From NCBI GenBank assembly GCA_003162595.1, contig PMNJ01000070.1, positions 1 through 8,937 on the forward strand: DNA of 8,937 bases, given 5' to 3'. Source of the stretch: Bacteroidales bacterium. GTDB taxonomy: Bacteria; Bacteroidota; Bacteroidia; Bacteroidales; VadinHA17. The translations under genes and the position numbers were made by a program. This document shows, in pieces, positions 1-5,506 of this stretch (its first letter is position 1; every line of letters starts with the position of its first letter). A model generated the notes under the pieces. The model was given only the letters and a program-made list of their open reading frames with translations. It had not been told where the DNA came from and ran no database searches.

Positions 1-240
1 ACGCATGCCCATCCCGTACCGCCGAAACTTTAAATATCTTAAGATGCCTCAAAATATCTTTATGGGGTATTAATCCGAATTTCTCCGGGCTATCCCCCAG
101 TACAGGGTAGGTTGCATACGCGTTACTCACCCGTACGCCGGTCGTCATCAATGTATTGCTACATCATGTTACCCCTCGACTTGCATGTGTTAAGCCTCCC
201 GCTAGCGTTCATCCTGAGCCAGGATCAAACTCTTCATTGT
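1..240 (-). rRNA. rrs: 16S ribosomal RNA, 5' part (partial)
   Basis: Read on the minus strand, this begins ACAATGAAGAGTTTGATCC and runs on through the universal 27F site (TGGCTCAGGATGAACGCTAG) and the conserved block GGGTGAGTAACGCG. It ends at GGGATGGGCATGCGT, where the window is cut. About the first 240 of roughly 1500 nt are therefore present, covering V1 and most of V2. The mature 5' end is placed near 240 by alignment with the E. coli AAATTGAAGAG start and could be off by a few bases. The V1 stem (GTCGAGGGGTAACA ... TGATGACGACCGGCG) and the V2 segment are of the Bacteroidota type. Transcription runs leftward, so the rest of the operon lies outside the window. The long open frame on the opposite strand here is a shadow. 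Confidence 0.98.
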
Positions 241-316
241 AAAAATTTATTCTTAAATCTCTTTACAAAAACCAATCCTGTGAACTCAATTCAAAATACT
301 AACAAGTTAATTTTTT

Positions 317-338
317 GACGAGATTTCCATATCTCGCC
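317..338 (-). other. stem-loop in rRNA leader, downstream of boxA
   Basis: CGAGAT (319-324) and ATCTCG (331-336) form a perfect 6-bp inverted repeat around a 6-nt loop. It could be a structural or processing element of the pre-16S leader. RNase III normally needs a longer duplex formed with the 3' flank of 16S, which lies outside the window, so its role is uncertain. Confidence 0.5.
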
Positions 339-352
339 TGGTTGTTTACTTC

Positions 353-367
353 ATAATTTCAAAGAAC
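353..367 (-). promoter_or_regulatory. boxA-like antitermination sequence of the rRNA leader
   Basis: The minus strand reads GTTCTTTGAAATTAT, close to the E. coli rrn boxA TGCTCTTTAACAATT. The match is strongest over the TTCTTTgA core. It lies about 115 nt before the 16S 5' end and just after a GC-rich stem-loop, which recalls the boxB-boxA order. BoxA RNA is bound by NusB/NusE to keep RNA polymerase resistant to Rho on untranslated rRNA. The assignment rests on similarity and position only. Confidence 0.55.
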
Positions 368-372
368 CTTCG

Positions 373-398
373 CCCTCCCTAGCATTGGCGCAGGAGGG
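373..398 (-). other. GC-rich stem-loop in rRNA leader, upstream of boxA
   Basis: CCCTCC (373-378) pairs perfectly with GGAGGG (393-398), with a possible inner GC/GC contact in the 14-nt loop. In the transcript it folds shortly after the P2 start and immediately precedes the boxA-like sequence. No T-run follows it, so it is unlikely to be a terminator. A boxB-like or processing role is inferred. Confidence 0.5.
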
Positions 399-420
399 TA
401 TTATTTTGCTTTTGGGACGA

Positions 421-451
421 CAAAGTTAAGATTTTTATATTCCCCGCCAAA
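421..451 (-). promoter_or_regulatory. rRNA promoter P2 (proximal)
   Basis: On the minus strand, TTTG (451-448) is followed after exactly 19 bp by TAACTTTG (428-421). This matches the Bacteroidota primary sigma factor consensus of a -33 TTTG and a -7 TAnnTTTG. The -33 box sits at the end of a T-rich run (TTTTTTGTTTG), like the strong rRNA promoters of the group. Transcription should start a few bases to the left, near 415, giving a leader of about 175 nt. Confidence 0.85.
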
Positions 452-469
452 CAAAAAATGAGATGTTTT

Positions 470-516
470 TTCCGGCCTTTCTCTTACCCAACTTCCCTTT
501 CTTCCCAAAGCCGGAA
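470..516 (-). other. stem-loop specific to the P1 transcript
   Basis: TTCCGGC (470-476) and GCCGGAA (510-516) form a perfect 7-bp inverted repeat. TTT (478-480) and AAA (507-509) extend it past a one-base bulge, leaving a loop of about 26 nt. It lies downstream of P1 and just upstream of the P2 -33 box, so only P1 transcripts would carry it. No T-tract follows. Role unknown. Confidence 0.45.
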
Positions 517-562
517 TACTATCTCTCCTACCATTCAATCAACTTCTTGTCCTAAAGGGTTG

Positions 563-592
563 CAAAGATATAAATTGATTTATTCCCGGCAA
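563..592 (-). promoter_or_regulatory. rRNA promoter P1 (distal)
   Basis: On the minus strand, TTG (592-590) is followed after 19 bp by TATCTTTG (570-563), a full match to the Bacteroidota TTG-N19-TAnnTTTG pattern. The spacing equals that of P2, and the -7 boxes lie 142 bp apart. Upstream (593-640) is very AT-rich with an A8 tract and could act as an UP element. Together with P2 this makes a tandem-promoter rRNA operon. Confidence 0.8.
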
Positions 593-602
593 GCAAACCA
601 AT

Positions 603-635
603 AAAAAAAACTCAAAATATTTCAAAATAATTTTG
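603..635 (-). terminator. candidate AT-rich terminator after the outer-membrane protein gene
   Basis: On the minus strand, CAAAAT (635-630) pairs with ATTTTG (618-613), and ATTT (628-625) pairs with AAAT (622-619) across one bulged base. After two bases comes a run of eight T (610-603). The stem has only two G:C pairs, so it would be weak. The same AT-rich DNA sits just upstream of rRNA P1 and could instead serve as an UP element. Confidence 0.3.
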
Positions 636-675
636 CCAGTATCTACTCGCCTTATTATCTGCATGTTACTTCGAC

Positions 676-1704
676 TCAATTCTTGATAGAATTAAGATTG
701 ACAATCAGCTTAAGCATTTGCTCGTGGTACATACGGTTCTCCATAAAAGTAAGAGAATAGGTAAGTTCCAGATCTACAGTACGGCTCTGAAGAAACCTAA
801 TATAGAAATCTGAACGGTCAGAAGTTTTTGACCTGTATGTAGGATCGCCCCAGTAGAGTTTATTTCCAAGTTCACTATAGTAGTACATCATGTTATTACC
901 CTTGTAGAAAGTGTTGAACAACCCAATCCATTTGTATTCGGCTCTGGTTTCGGTAAGGAACCCATCTGAAGCAATCCAGCCTGAATTTTCAGCACGCGAA
1001 CGCTCCATTCTTACAACCCATCCTGCATTTGCCTCAAGCTTTGTGAAACAGGTTTTACCGGCTAAATCTATCCCAGCAGATGTAAGGAAGAGAAGATTAT
1101 CATGCAGAGGTTCTTCAACTACAGGATCCATTTTGCCGGCATAGTGATACATTGCTCCGAAATGCTGCAAATAGAAAATGCCAATTTTATACCTACCACT
1201 GAAACCTATAAAGAATTGTTCATTCAATGTTTTTGACTGCCGTCCTGTCCAATCAAGCCAGACATTAAAATAATTATCGTTTTTCCTGTACTCGGCAAAA
1301 ATTCCATTTATGTTTGGACGGTAATATAAGATCGAATCCTGGAAAAAAAGACGTGGATAATTCTCTATAGTGCGCGAACGCGGAAATGCACCCATTAGAA
1401 ACCTAAAGGGCCCTCTGTCAGATTCATAGTATGCTGTAGGATAGAGTTTATCTATTGTCTGGGGACTTCCGAACTCGTGCAGAAGATTCACACCGATATT
1501 AGCTTTATTAAGTGTATCCCATGCTATTCCCACCTCGGGAGCAACCTGAACACCCGCCATAGTTTGAGGAATCTTAACAGCCGAGTGGCCAAATTCTGTG
1601 TTGTCGAAAAAACTGAATGCATCGAGTCTCCAGTTCAATTCCTGCGAAAATGCCTCAGTACTGATTAATAAAAATGAAAGAAGAATCCAAGATGATGTTT
1701 TCAT
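676..1704 (-). CDS. secreted protein, probable outer-membrane beta-barrel, function unknown
   Basis: This encodes 342 residues. The N-terminus MKTSSWILLSFLLISTEAFSQ is a clear Sec signal peptide, with cleavage predicted after AFS (residue 20). There is no lipobox cysteine. The rest has no hydrophobic helix but many short alternating hydrophobic/aromatic segments broken by turns (e.g. FNVWLDWTGR, KIGIFYLQHFGAMYHYAG, TVDLELTYSLTFMENRMY). This pattern fits an outer-membrane beta-barrel of a Gram-negative cell, possibly with an early GPFRFLMGAFPR region. I do not recognise a named family and assign no substrate. The start ATG at 1704 is the only one that preserves the signal peptide; only a weak GGAG lies about 14 bases upstream. 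The gene is divergent from the mannose synthase gene and ends 84 bp before rRNA promoter P1 on the same strand. It may end at the weak AT-rich hairpin there. Confidence 0.85.
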   Translation of the reverse strand: MKTSSWILLSFLLISTEAFSQELNWRLDAFSFFDNTEFGHSAVKIPQTMAGVQVAPEVGIAWDTLNKANIGVNLLHEFGSPQTIDKLYPTAYYESDRGPFRFLMGAFPRSRTIENYPRLFFQDSILYYRPNINGIFAEYRKNDNYFNVWLDWTGRQSKTLNEQFFIGFSGRYKIGIFYLQHFGAMYHYAGKMDPVVEEPLHDNLLFLTSAGIDLAGKTCFTKLEANAGWVVRMERSRAENSGWIASDGFLTETRAEYKWIGLFNTFYKGNNMMYYYSELGNKLYWGDPTYRSKTSDRSDFYIRFLQSRTVDLELTYSLTFMENRMYHEQMLKLIVNLNSIKN

Positions 1705-1839
1705 ATAATAAAAATTAACTCCAATTTCTCCGGTTGTCCTTTGTCGGTATATTTAATTACAATAATACTTTAAAACGGATCGATTTGTTTTCCTCAAATG
1801 CAATACTTAAGATAATTTCAAATAATCTTCCTGAAATAG

Positions 1840-1868
1840 TTCCTATTAAATGAAATTCCTTATTTTCG
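1840..1868 (+). promoter_or_regulatory. probable promoter of the mannose synthase gene
   Basis: TATTTTCG (1861-1868) differs from the Bacteroidota -7 box TAnnTTTG at one position. TTC (1840-1842), 18 bp upstream, is a one-mismatch -33 box. Transcription from here would begin about 1-4 bases before the ATG at 1876, giving an almost leaderless mRNA. The rest of the 171-bp divergent gap (1705-1875) is AT-rich, and I see no clear promoter for the leftward gene in it. Confidence 0.45.
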
Positions 1869-1875
1869 CAACAAT

Positions 1876-2607
1876 ATGGATGAATTTTCAAATATAGTTA
1901 TTATACCCACATATAAGGAGAAGGAAAATATTGAAGCAATTGTTAAATCAGTTTCTTCACTTCCAATTTCCTTCGATATTCTTATTATCGATGATAATTC
2001 TCCTGACGGTACTGCAGATATTGTTAAAAACCTTCAGAAATCATATCACAATCTCTACCTGGTTGAGAGACCAGGGAAAATGGGACTGGGGACGGCCTAT
2101 ATTGCAGGGTTTAAATGGGCTCTAGATAAAGGGTATAATTATATTTATGAGATGGATGCAGATTTTTCGCACGACCCGCGCGACCTGGTAAAACTATACA
2201 AAGCTTGTTCAGAAGATGGTGCTGATCTTGCAATAGGTTCGAGATATATAAGCGGAGTGAATGTTGTCAATTGGCCACTCTCAAGGGTTCTTATGTCGTA
2301 TGTAGCATCAATCTACGTAAGAATGATTACAGGCATGAGAGTTATGGATACAACTGCGGGATTCAAATGTTATAGAAAAGAAGTGCTCCGGAATATAAGG
2401 CTCGACAAAGTCAAATCAGTCGGATATGGTTTCCAGATTGAGATGAAATTCAAAACATGGAAGCTGGGATATAAGATCGTTGAAGTTCCTATAATCTTCA
2501 CAGACAGAAAACTGGGGGCTTCAAAAATGTCTGGTGGAATCTTTAATGAGGCATTATGGGGAGTATTAAGAATGAAGATCAGAAGTATATTTGTGAAAAA
2601 CCTCTGA
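1876..2607 (+). CDS. polyprenol-phosphate mannose synthase-like glycosyltransferase (GT2)
   Basis: This encodes 243 residues and is a soluble GT-A fold family 2 enzyme of the dolichol/polyprenol monophosphomannose synthase type. Such enzymes move mannose from GDP-mannose to a polyprenyl phosphate at the cytoplasmic membrane, making the lipid-linked donor for mannosylation outside the cytoplasm. Visible motifs: nucleotide-binding start IPTYKEKENI (10-19), DDNSPDGT (39-46), catalytic/metal-binding DAD (94-96) followed by FSHDP, GSRY (121-124), NWPLSR (132-137), DTTAGFKCYR (158-167) and the C-terminal DRKLGASKMS. The protein ends soon after, with no transmembrane helices or GtrA-like domain, so membrane contact must come from amphipathic segments or a partner. 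The sugar could be glucose instead (DPG synthase-like), though the motif set favours DPMS. It shares its strand with dihydroorotase 138 bp downstream and may be cotranscribed. The mRNA looks nearly leaderless. Confidence 0.9.
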   Translation: MDEFSNIVIIPTYKEKENIEAIVKSVSSLPISFDILIIDDNSPDGTADIVKNLQKSYHNLYLVERPGKMGLGTAYIAGFKWALDKGYNYIYEMDADFSHDPRDLVKLYKACSEDGADLAIGSRYISGVNVVNWPLSRVLMSYVASIYVRMITGMRVMDTTAGFKCYRKEVLRNIRLDKVKSVGYGFQIEMKFKTWKLGYKIVEVPIIFTDRKLGASKMSGGIFNEALWGVLRMKIRSIFVKNL

Positions 2608-2654
2608 AGATAATTATACCTTTATATATAGAGGGCAGATTAATTCCCCATTTC

Positions 2655-2736
2655 TTTACCCCCCACCCCCCCCAAGGGGGGGCTAAGAAAAGAGGCCAAT
2701 TTCAAAGTCCCCCCCTTGGGGGATTTAGGGGGTAAA
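2655..2736. repeat. 82-bp palindromic inverted-repeat element (MITE/REP-pair-like), copy 1
   Basis: The ends are TTTACCCCC (2655-2663) and GGGGGTAAA (2728-2736), a perfect 9-bp terminal inverted repeat. Each arm has its own inner palindrome: C8-AA-G7 at 2666-2682 and C7-TT-G5 at 2709-2722. The reversed right arm aligns with the left arm throughout (ACCCCC, then a C-run, AAGGGGGGG, then CT). The central spacer is about 23 bp and unremarkable. There is no coding capacity. It fills the gap between the mannose synthase and dihydroorotase genes and ends 9 bp before the dihydroorotase ATG. C/G-tract repeats of this look are, as I recall, common between Bacteroidota genes. Mobility is inferred from symmetry only. 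Confidence 0.7.
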
Positions 2737-2745
2737 AATCTTCTT

Positions 2746-4089
2746 ATGAGCAGCATATTAATAAAAAATGCCACAATAATCAACGAAGGGAAAACATTCA
2801 GGAGTGACCTTTTGATTAAAGATGAACTTATTGTATCAATAGCACAGCCTGATAAAATAAAAATTCCGTCAGGTACAAAAGTAATTGATGCAACCGGTTT
2901 GTTGCTGATACCTGGGGTAATTGACGATCAGGTTCATTTCAGAGAACCAGGACTGACCCATAAAGGAGATATATTCAGTGAATCAAGAGCCGCTGTTGCC
3001 GGGGGTATTACTTCCTTTATGGATATGCCCAATACTATTCCACAAACAATAACAATCGATATTCTAAATGAAAAGTACAGGATTGGTTCTGAAAGATCTT
3101 TTGCCAACTACTCTTTTTACCTGGGAGCCACAAATACAAACCTCGATGAGGTCTTGAATATTGACCCGGAATCGGTATGTGGAATAAAATTATTCATGGG
3201 GTCATCAACAGGTAACATGCTTGTTGATAATGAAACCGCTTTAAGAGAGCTTTTTGCAAGGGCCCTCCTCCCAATTACAGCCCATTGCGAATATGAACCT
3301 ATAATAAGAAAGAACAGTGAGATCTACCGGGAAAAATATGGGGAAAATATACCTGTAAAAATGCATCCCCAAATCAGAAGCCGGGAGGCCTGCTTCCGAT
3401 CTTCATCACATGCTGTTAATCTTGCTAAGGAGTATAATACACGACTTCATATACTTCATCTTTCAACAGCCGATGAACTTAAGCTCTTCAGTAATGATAT
3501 GCCTTTAAGCCAGAAAAAAATCACCGGAGAGGTTTGCATTCACCATCTCTGGTTTGATGAATGCTCATACGATGAGCTGGGAACTCTTATAAAATGGAAT
3601 CCGGCAATAAAAACACGGTTTGACAGAGATGCTCTGATCAATGGGGTTAACAATAATTTTATTGATATTATTGCTACTGATCACGCGCCTCATACTTTAG
3701 CCGAAAAAGAAAACAGCTATTTTAAAGCACCTTCCGGGGGTCCGCTTATTCAGCATTCCCTTGTCGTTATGCTCGAGCTCTGGCACAGAAAAATTTTCAG
3801 CATCGAAAAAATCGTTGAGATGATGTGCCATAATCCGGCTATACTATTCAACATCAGGAACAGAGGCTTCATAAGGGAAGGATATCAGGCTGACCTGTGT
3901 CTTATCAATCCCTCCAGTCCCTGGATAGTTTCAAAGGAAAACATTCTGTATAAATGCGGTTGGTCGCCATTTGAAGGTAATACGTTCAGATCAAAGGTGG
4001 TTAAGACGATTATTAATGGAACTATTGTTTATGATGATGGTGTCATTAATAACGATTACCGGGGACAACGACTGATGTTTGACAGATAA
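2746..4089 (+). CDS. pyrC: dihydroorotase, class I type
   Basis: This encodes 447 residues of an amidohydrolase-fold zinc enzyme that cyclises N-carbamoyl-aspartate to dihydroorotate, the third step of de novo pyrimidine synthesis, in the cytoplasm. Key sites, numbered from ATG 2746: DDQVHFREPG (60-69) with metal ligand H64 and substrate-binding R66; N96 in DMPNT; K148 in GIKLFMGSS, positioned like the carboxylated lysine of CAD-type enzymes; H180 (ITAHCE); H238 (LHILHLST); and catalytic D312 in ATDHAPH. The usual first histidine of the HxH pair is Gln62. An in-frame TTG at 2716 would add ten residues (MGDLGGKNLL), but they are encoded by the upstream repeat, so ATG 2746 is chosen. There is no Shine-Dalgarno; the repeat's GGGGG lies 13 bases upstream. 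The gene is probably expressed with the preceding mannose synthase gene. Its stop codon directly abuts the next repeat element. Confidence 0.95.
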   Translation: MSSILIKNATIINEGKTFRSDLLIKDELIVSIAQPDKIKIPSGTKVIDATGLLLIPGVIDDQVHFREPGLTHKGDIFSESRAAVAGGITSFMDMPNTIPQTITIDILNEKYRIGSERSFANYSFYLGATNTNLDEVLNIDPESVCGIKLFMGSSTGNMLVDNETALRELFARALLPITAHCEYEPIIRKNSEIYREKYGENIPVKMHPQIRSREACFRSSSHAVNLAKEYNTRLHILHLSTADELKLFSNDMPLSQKKITGEVCIHHLWFDECSYDELGTLIKWNPAIKTRFDRDALINGVNNNFIDIIATDHAPHTLAEKENSYFKAPSGGPLIQHSLVVMLELWHRKIFSIEKIVEMMCHNPAILFNIRNRGFIREGYQADLCLINPSSPWIVSKENILYKCGWSPFEGNTFRSKVVKTIINGTIVYDDGVINNDYRGQRLMFDR

Positions 4090-4218
4090 GACCCCCTCGC
4101 CCTTCGGGCACTCCCCCTTTGCAGGGGGAGAAAATTCTGCCTGTAAGTGAAAATTCAATAAAGAAATGAGATTTTTCGCCCCTTTAGGGGAGATGTCGCG
4201 CAGCGACAGAGGGGTCTT
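4088..4218. repeat. 131-bp palindromic inverted-repeat element (MITE/REP-pair-like), copy 2
   Basis: AAGACCCC (4088-4095) and GGGGTCTT (4211-4218) form a perfect 8-bp terminal inverted repeat. Each arm holds two stem-loops in mirrored order. On the left these are GCCC-TTC-GGGC (4099-4109) and CTCCCCC/GGGGGAG (4111-4130). On the right they are CCCC-TTTA-GGGG (4179-4190) and TGTCGC-GCA-GCGACA (4194-4208). The spacer 4131-4177 is AT-rich. The element exactly bridges two convergent genes: its first bases belong to the dihydroorotase stop codon, and its last 35 bases are translated as the end of aspartate kinase. No T-run follows the stems in either direction, so they are not canonical terminators, although they may still protect mRNA 3' ends. 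Confidence 0.75.
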
Positions 4219-5467
4219 CTCTCACCACAAACCTTATCGTGCTTCTGGTTTTCTGTTCAAGAAGAATCTCCCTCCCTTTTGTAATTCTTTCAAGGGCTTC
4301 AGGTGTATAATGCCTGATAGAAAGCATCTCTACATGTTCATTATAGACAGCAGAATATTCTTCTTTAAGATCGAGTATGAGAGAATCGACTTTTGGCCTT
4401 TCATCATCTACACATACATCTATACTTACTGCACTTGCTTCTACAAGATTCACCTTAATGCCATGCGAAATAAAGGAATGGAAAATCCTGCTCAGATTAT
4501 CGCCCATTACAAAAGAGAAATCTTTGGGAAGAATTGAAATGAGTATCTGATCCTCTTTTTTTATGAAAACCGGCATAATCTTTCTCAGGATTGCATCAAC
4601 CTTAATAACCGTTCCTTTTTCTTCCGGGGTAAGAAATGATCGTACGTACAATGGTATATTTTTGTTATGTAGTGGCTTAATGGTTTTCGGGTGAATTACT
4701 TTTGCTCCTGAGAAACTCATTTCAACCGCTTCCCTATAAGAAATTTCATCGAGTTTCCGTGCGTCAGGAAGCCATTTGGGATCAGCATTCAGGATACCTG
4801 GAACATCTTTCCATACCACAACACACTCCGCATCCAGGATATTTGCAAGTATAGCTGCAGTGTAATCAGAGCCTTCCCTGCCAAGAGTAGTTGTGTGACC
4901 AGTAGTTGTTCCTCCTATAAAGCCCTGAGTAACGTAAATCCTTTCCTTACTGAAGTCAAAGATGCTCTTTATTCTTTTAGCGCTTTCACTCCACAAAACA
5001 TTTGCATCCCTGTACCTGTCATCAGTCAGAAGGTTTTCCCTGATATCACACCAATCTCCATATTGAAATTTTTGTTTCAGGTATTCAGCTACAATGATTG
5101 TCGACCAGATTTCACCATACGACACAACCTGATCATATTCAAAATCGTATTTCCCTTTAAGTGAAGTCAATAAATAATCGCGTAGGAGGGCAAACGAAAA
5201 ATCTATCTTTCCTTTAACTTCAGAACCTTGTCCGAACAGATCCGTAATTACCGATAAATGTCCATTATACACTTTATCCAAAAGGTCAGTATAACCAGAT
5301 TCACCATTAAGTCTGGCTTCGAGAACTTTTTCAAGCGCATTTGTGGTTTTTCCGAAAGCAGAAACGACAATTACCAGATTATCTGATTCTTCTGTTACAA
5401 TTTTCGCAAGATTTCTTATCCCTGAAGCATCTTTTACCGATGCTCCTCCGAATTTATAGACCTTCAT
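4184..5467 (-). CDS. lysC: aspartate kinase, monofunctional
   Basis: This encodes 427 residues. It phosphorylates aspartate to aspartyl phosphate, the first step towards lysine/diaminopimelate, threonine and methionine. The amino-acid kinase domain spans about 1-290: KFGGASV (5-11), VSAFGKTTNALE (35-46), SYGE (116-119), GFIGGTTTGHTTTLGREGSDYTAA (182-205, with the GREGSD nucleotide/aspartate site) and WKDVPGILNADP (219-230). ACT regulatory regions follow to about residue 416, which suggests feedback control by an end-product amino acid that cannot be named from sequence. No homoserine dehydrogenase domain is fused, so this is a lysC-type rather than a thrA-type gene. Oddity: residues 418-427 (DPSVAARHLP) and the stop codon come from the flanking inverted-repeat element, so the natural end was probably near FVVR (413-416). 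The start ATG at 5467 has no Shine-Dalgarno and follows an AT-rich leader. Confidence 0.93.
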   Translation of the reverse strand: MKVYKFGGASVKDASGIRNLAKIVTEESDNLVIVVSAFGKTTNALEKVLEARLNGESGYTDLLDKVYNGHLSVITDLFGQGSEVKGKIDFSFALLRDYLLTSLKGKYDFEYDQVVSYGEIWSTIIVAEYLKQKFQYGDWCDIRENLLTDDRYRDANVLWSESAKRIKSIFDFSKERIYVTQGFIGGTTTGHTTTLGREGSDYTAAILANILDAECVVVWKDVPGILNADPKWLPDARKLDEISYREAVEMSFSGAKVIHPKTIKPLHNKNIPLYVRSFLTPEEKGTVIKVDAILRKIMPVFIKKEDQILISILPKDFSFVMGDNLSRIFHSFISHGIKVNLVEASAVSIDVCVDDERPKVDSLILDLKEEYSAVYNEHVEMLSIRHYTPEALERITKGREILLEQKTRSTIRFVVREDPSVAARHLP

Positions 5468-5506
5468 TAATTTAAATTTGGCTTAAAAATAACATTTCCC
5501 CGGCAC

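Larger units (their letters stand above)
241..420 (-). promoter_or_regulatory. 16S rRNA leader (transcribed spacer upstream of mature 16S)
   Basis: This is the stretch between the -7 element of promoter P2 and the mature 16S 5' end, with no plausible coding frame. In transcription order (minus strand) it holds a CCCTCC/GGAGGG stem-loop (398-373), a boxA-like GTTCTTTGAAATTAT (367-353), a CGAGAT/ATCTCG stem-loop (336-319), and an AU-rich single-stranded run into the 16S start. Known rRNA leaders carry antitermination (NusB/NusE) and RNase III processing signals. The arrangement suits that role, but the individual assignments are inferred from position and similarity. Confidence 0.75.

Noticed and set aside
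112..318. 68-residue open frame on the plus strand
   Set aside because: It lies antisense to the 16S rRNA 5' end and its leader; the reading frame is a by-product of rRNA sequence.
911..1668. Small plus-strand frames at 911-1144 and 1477-1668
   Set aside because: They are opposite the signal-peptide-bearing gene at 676-1704 and have no recognisable features.
1931..2125. 64-residue frame overlapping the mannose synthase gene
   Set aside because: It is a +2 shadow of a well-supported GT2 coding region.
2716..2745. TTG start adding ten residues to dihydroorotase
   Set aside because: The added residues are translated from the right arm of the repeat element. ATG 2746 gives a normal N-terminus (MSSILIKNATI).
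4111..4130. Perfect 7-bp hairpin CTCCCCC/GGGGGAG as an intrinsic terminator of pyrC
   Set aside because: It is followed by AAAATTC rather than a T-run on the plus strand. It is better explained as part of the inverted-repeat element.
4166..4537. 123-residue open frame on the plus strand
   Set aside because: It runs antisense through the repeat and the 3' end of aspartate kinase, whose minus-strand frame has strong family motifs. The N-terminus is translated repeat.
4895..5164. 89-residue plus-strand frame
   Set aside because: It is antisense to the kinase domain of aspartate kinase.
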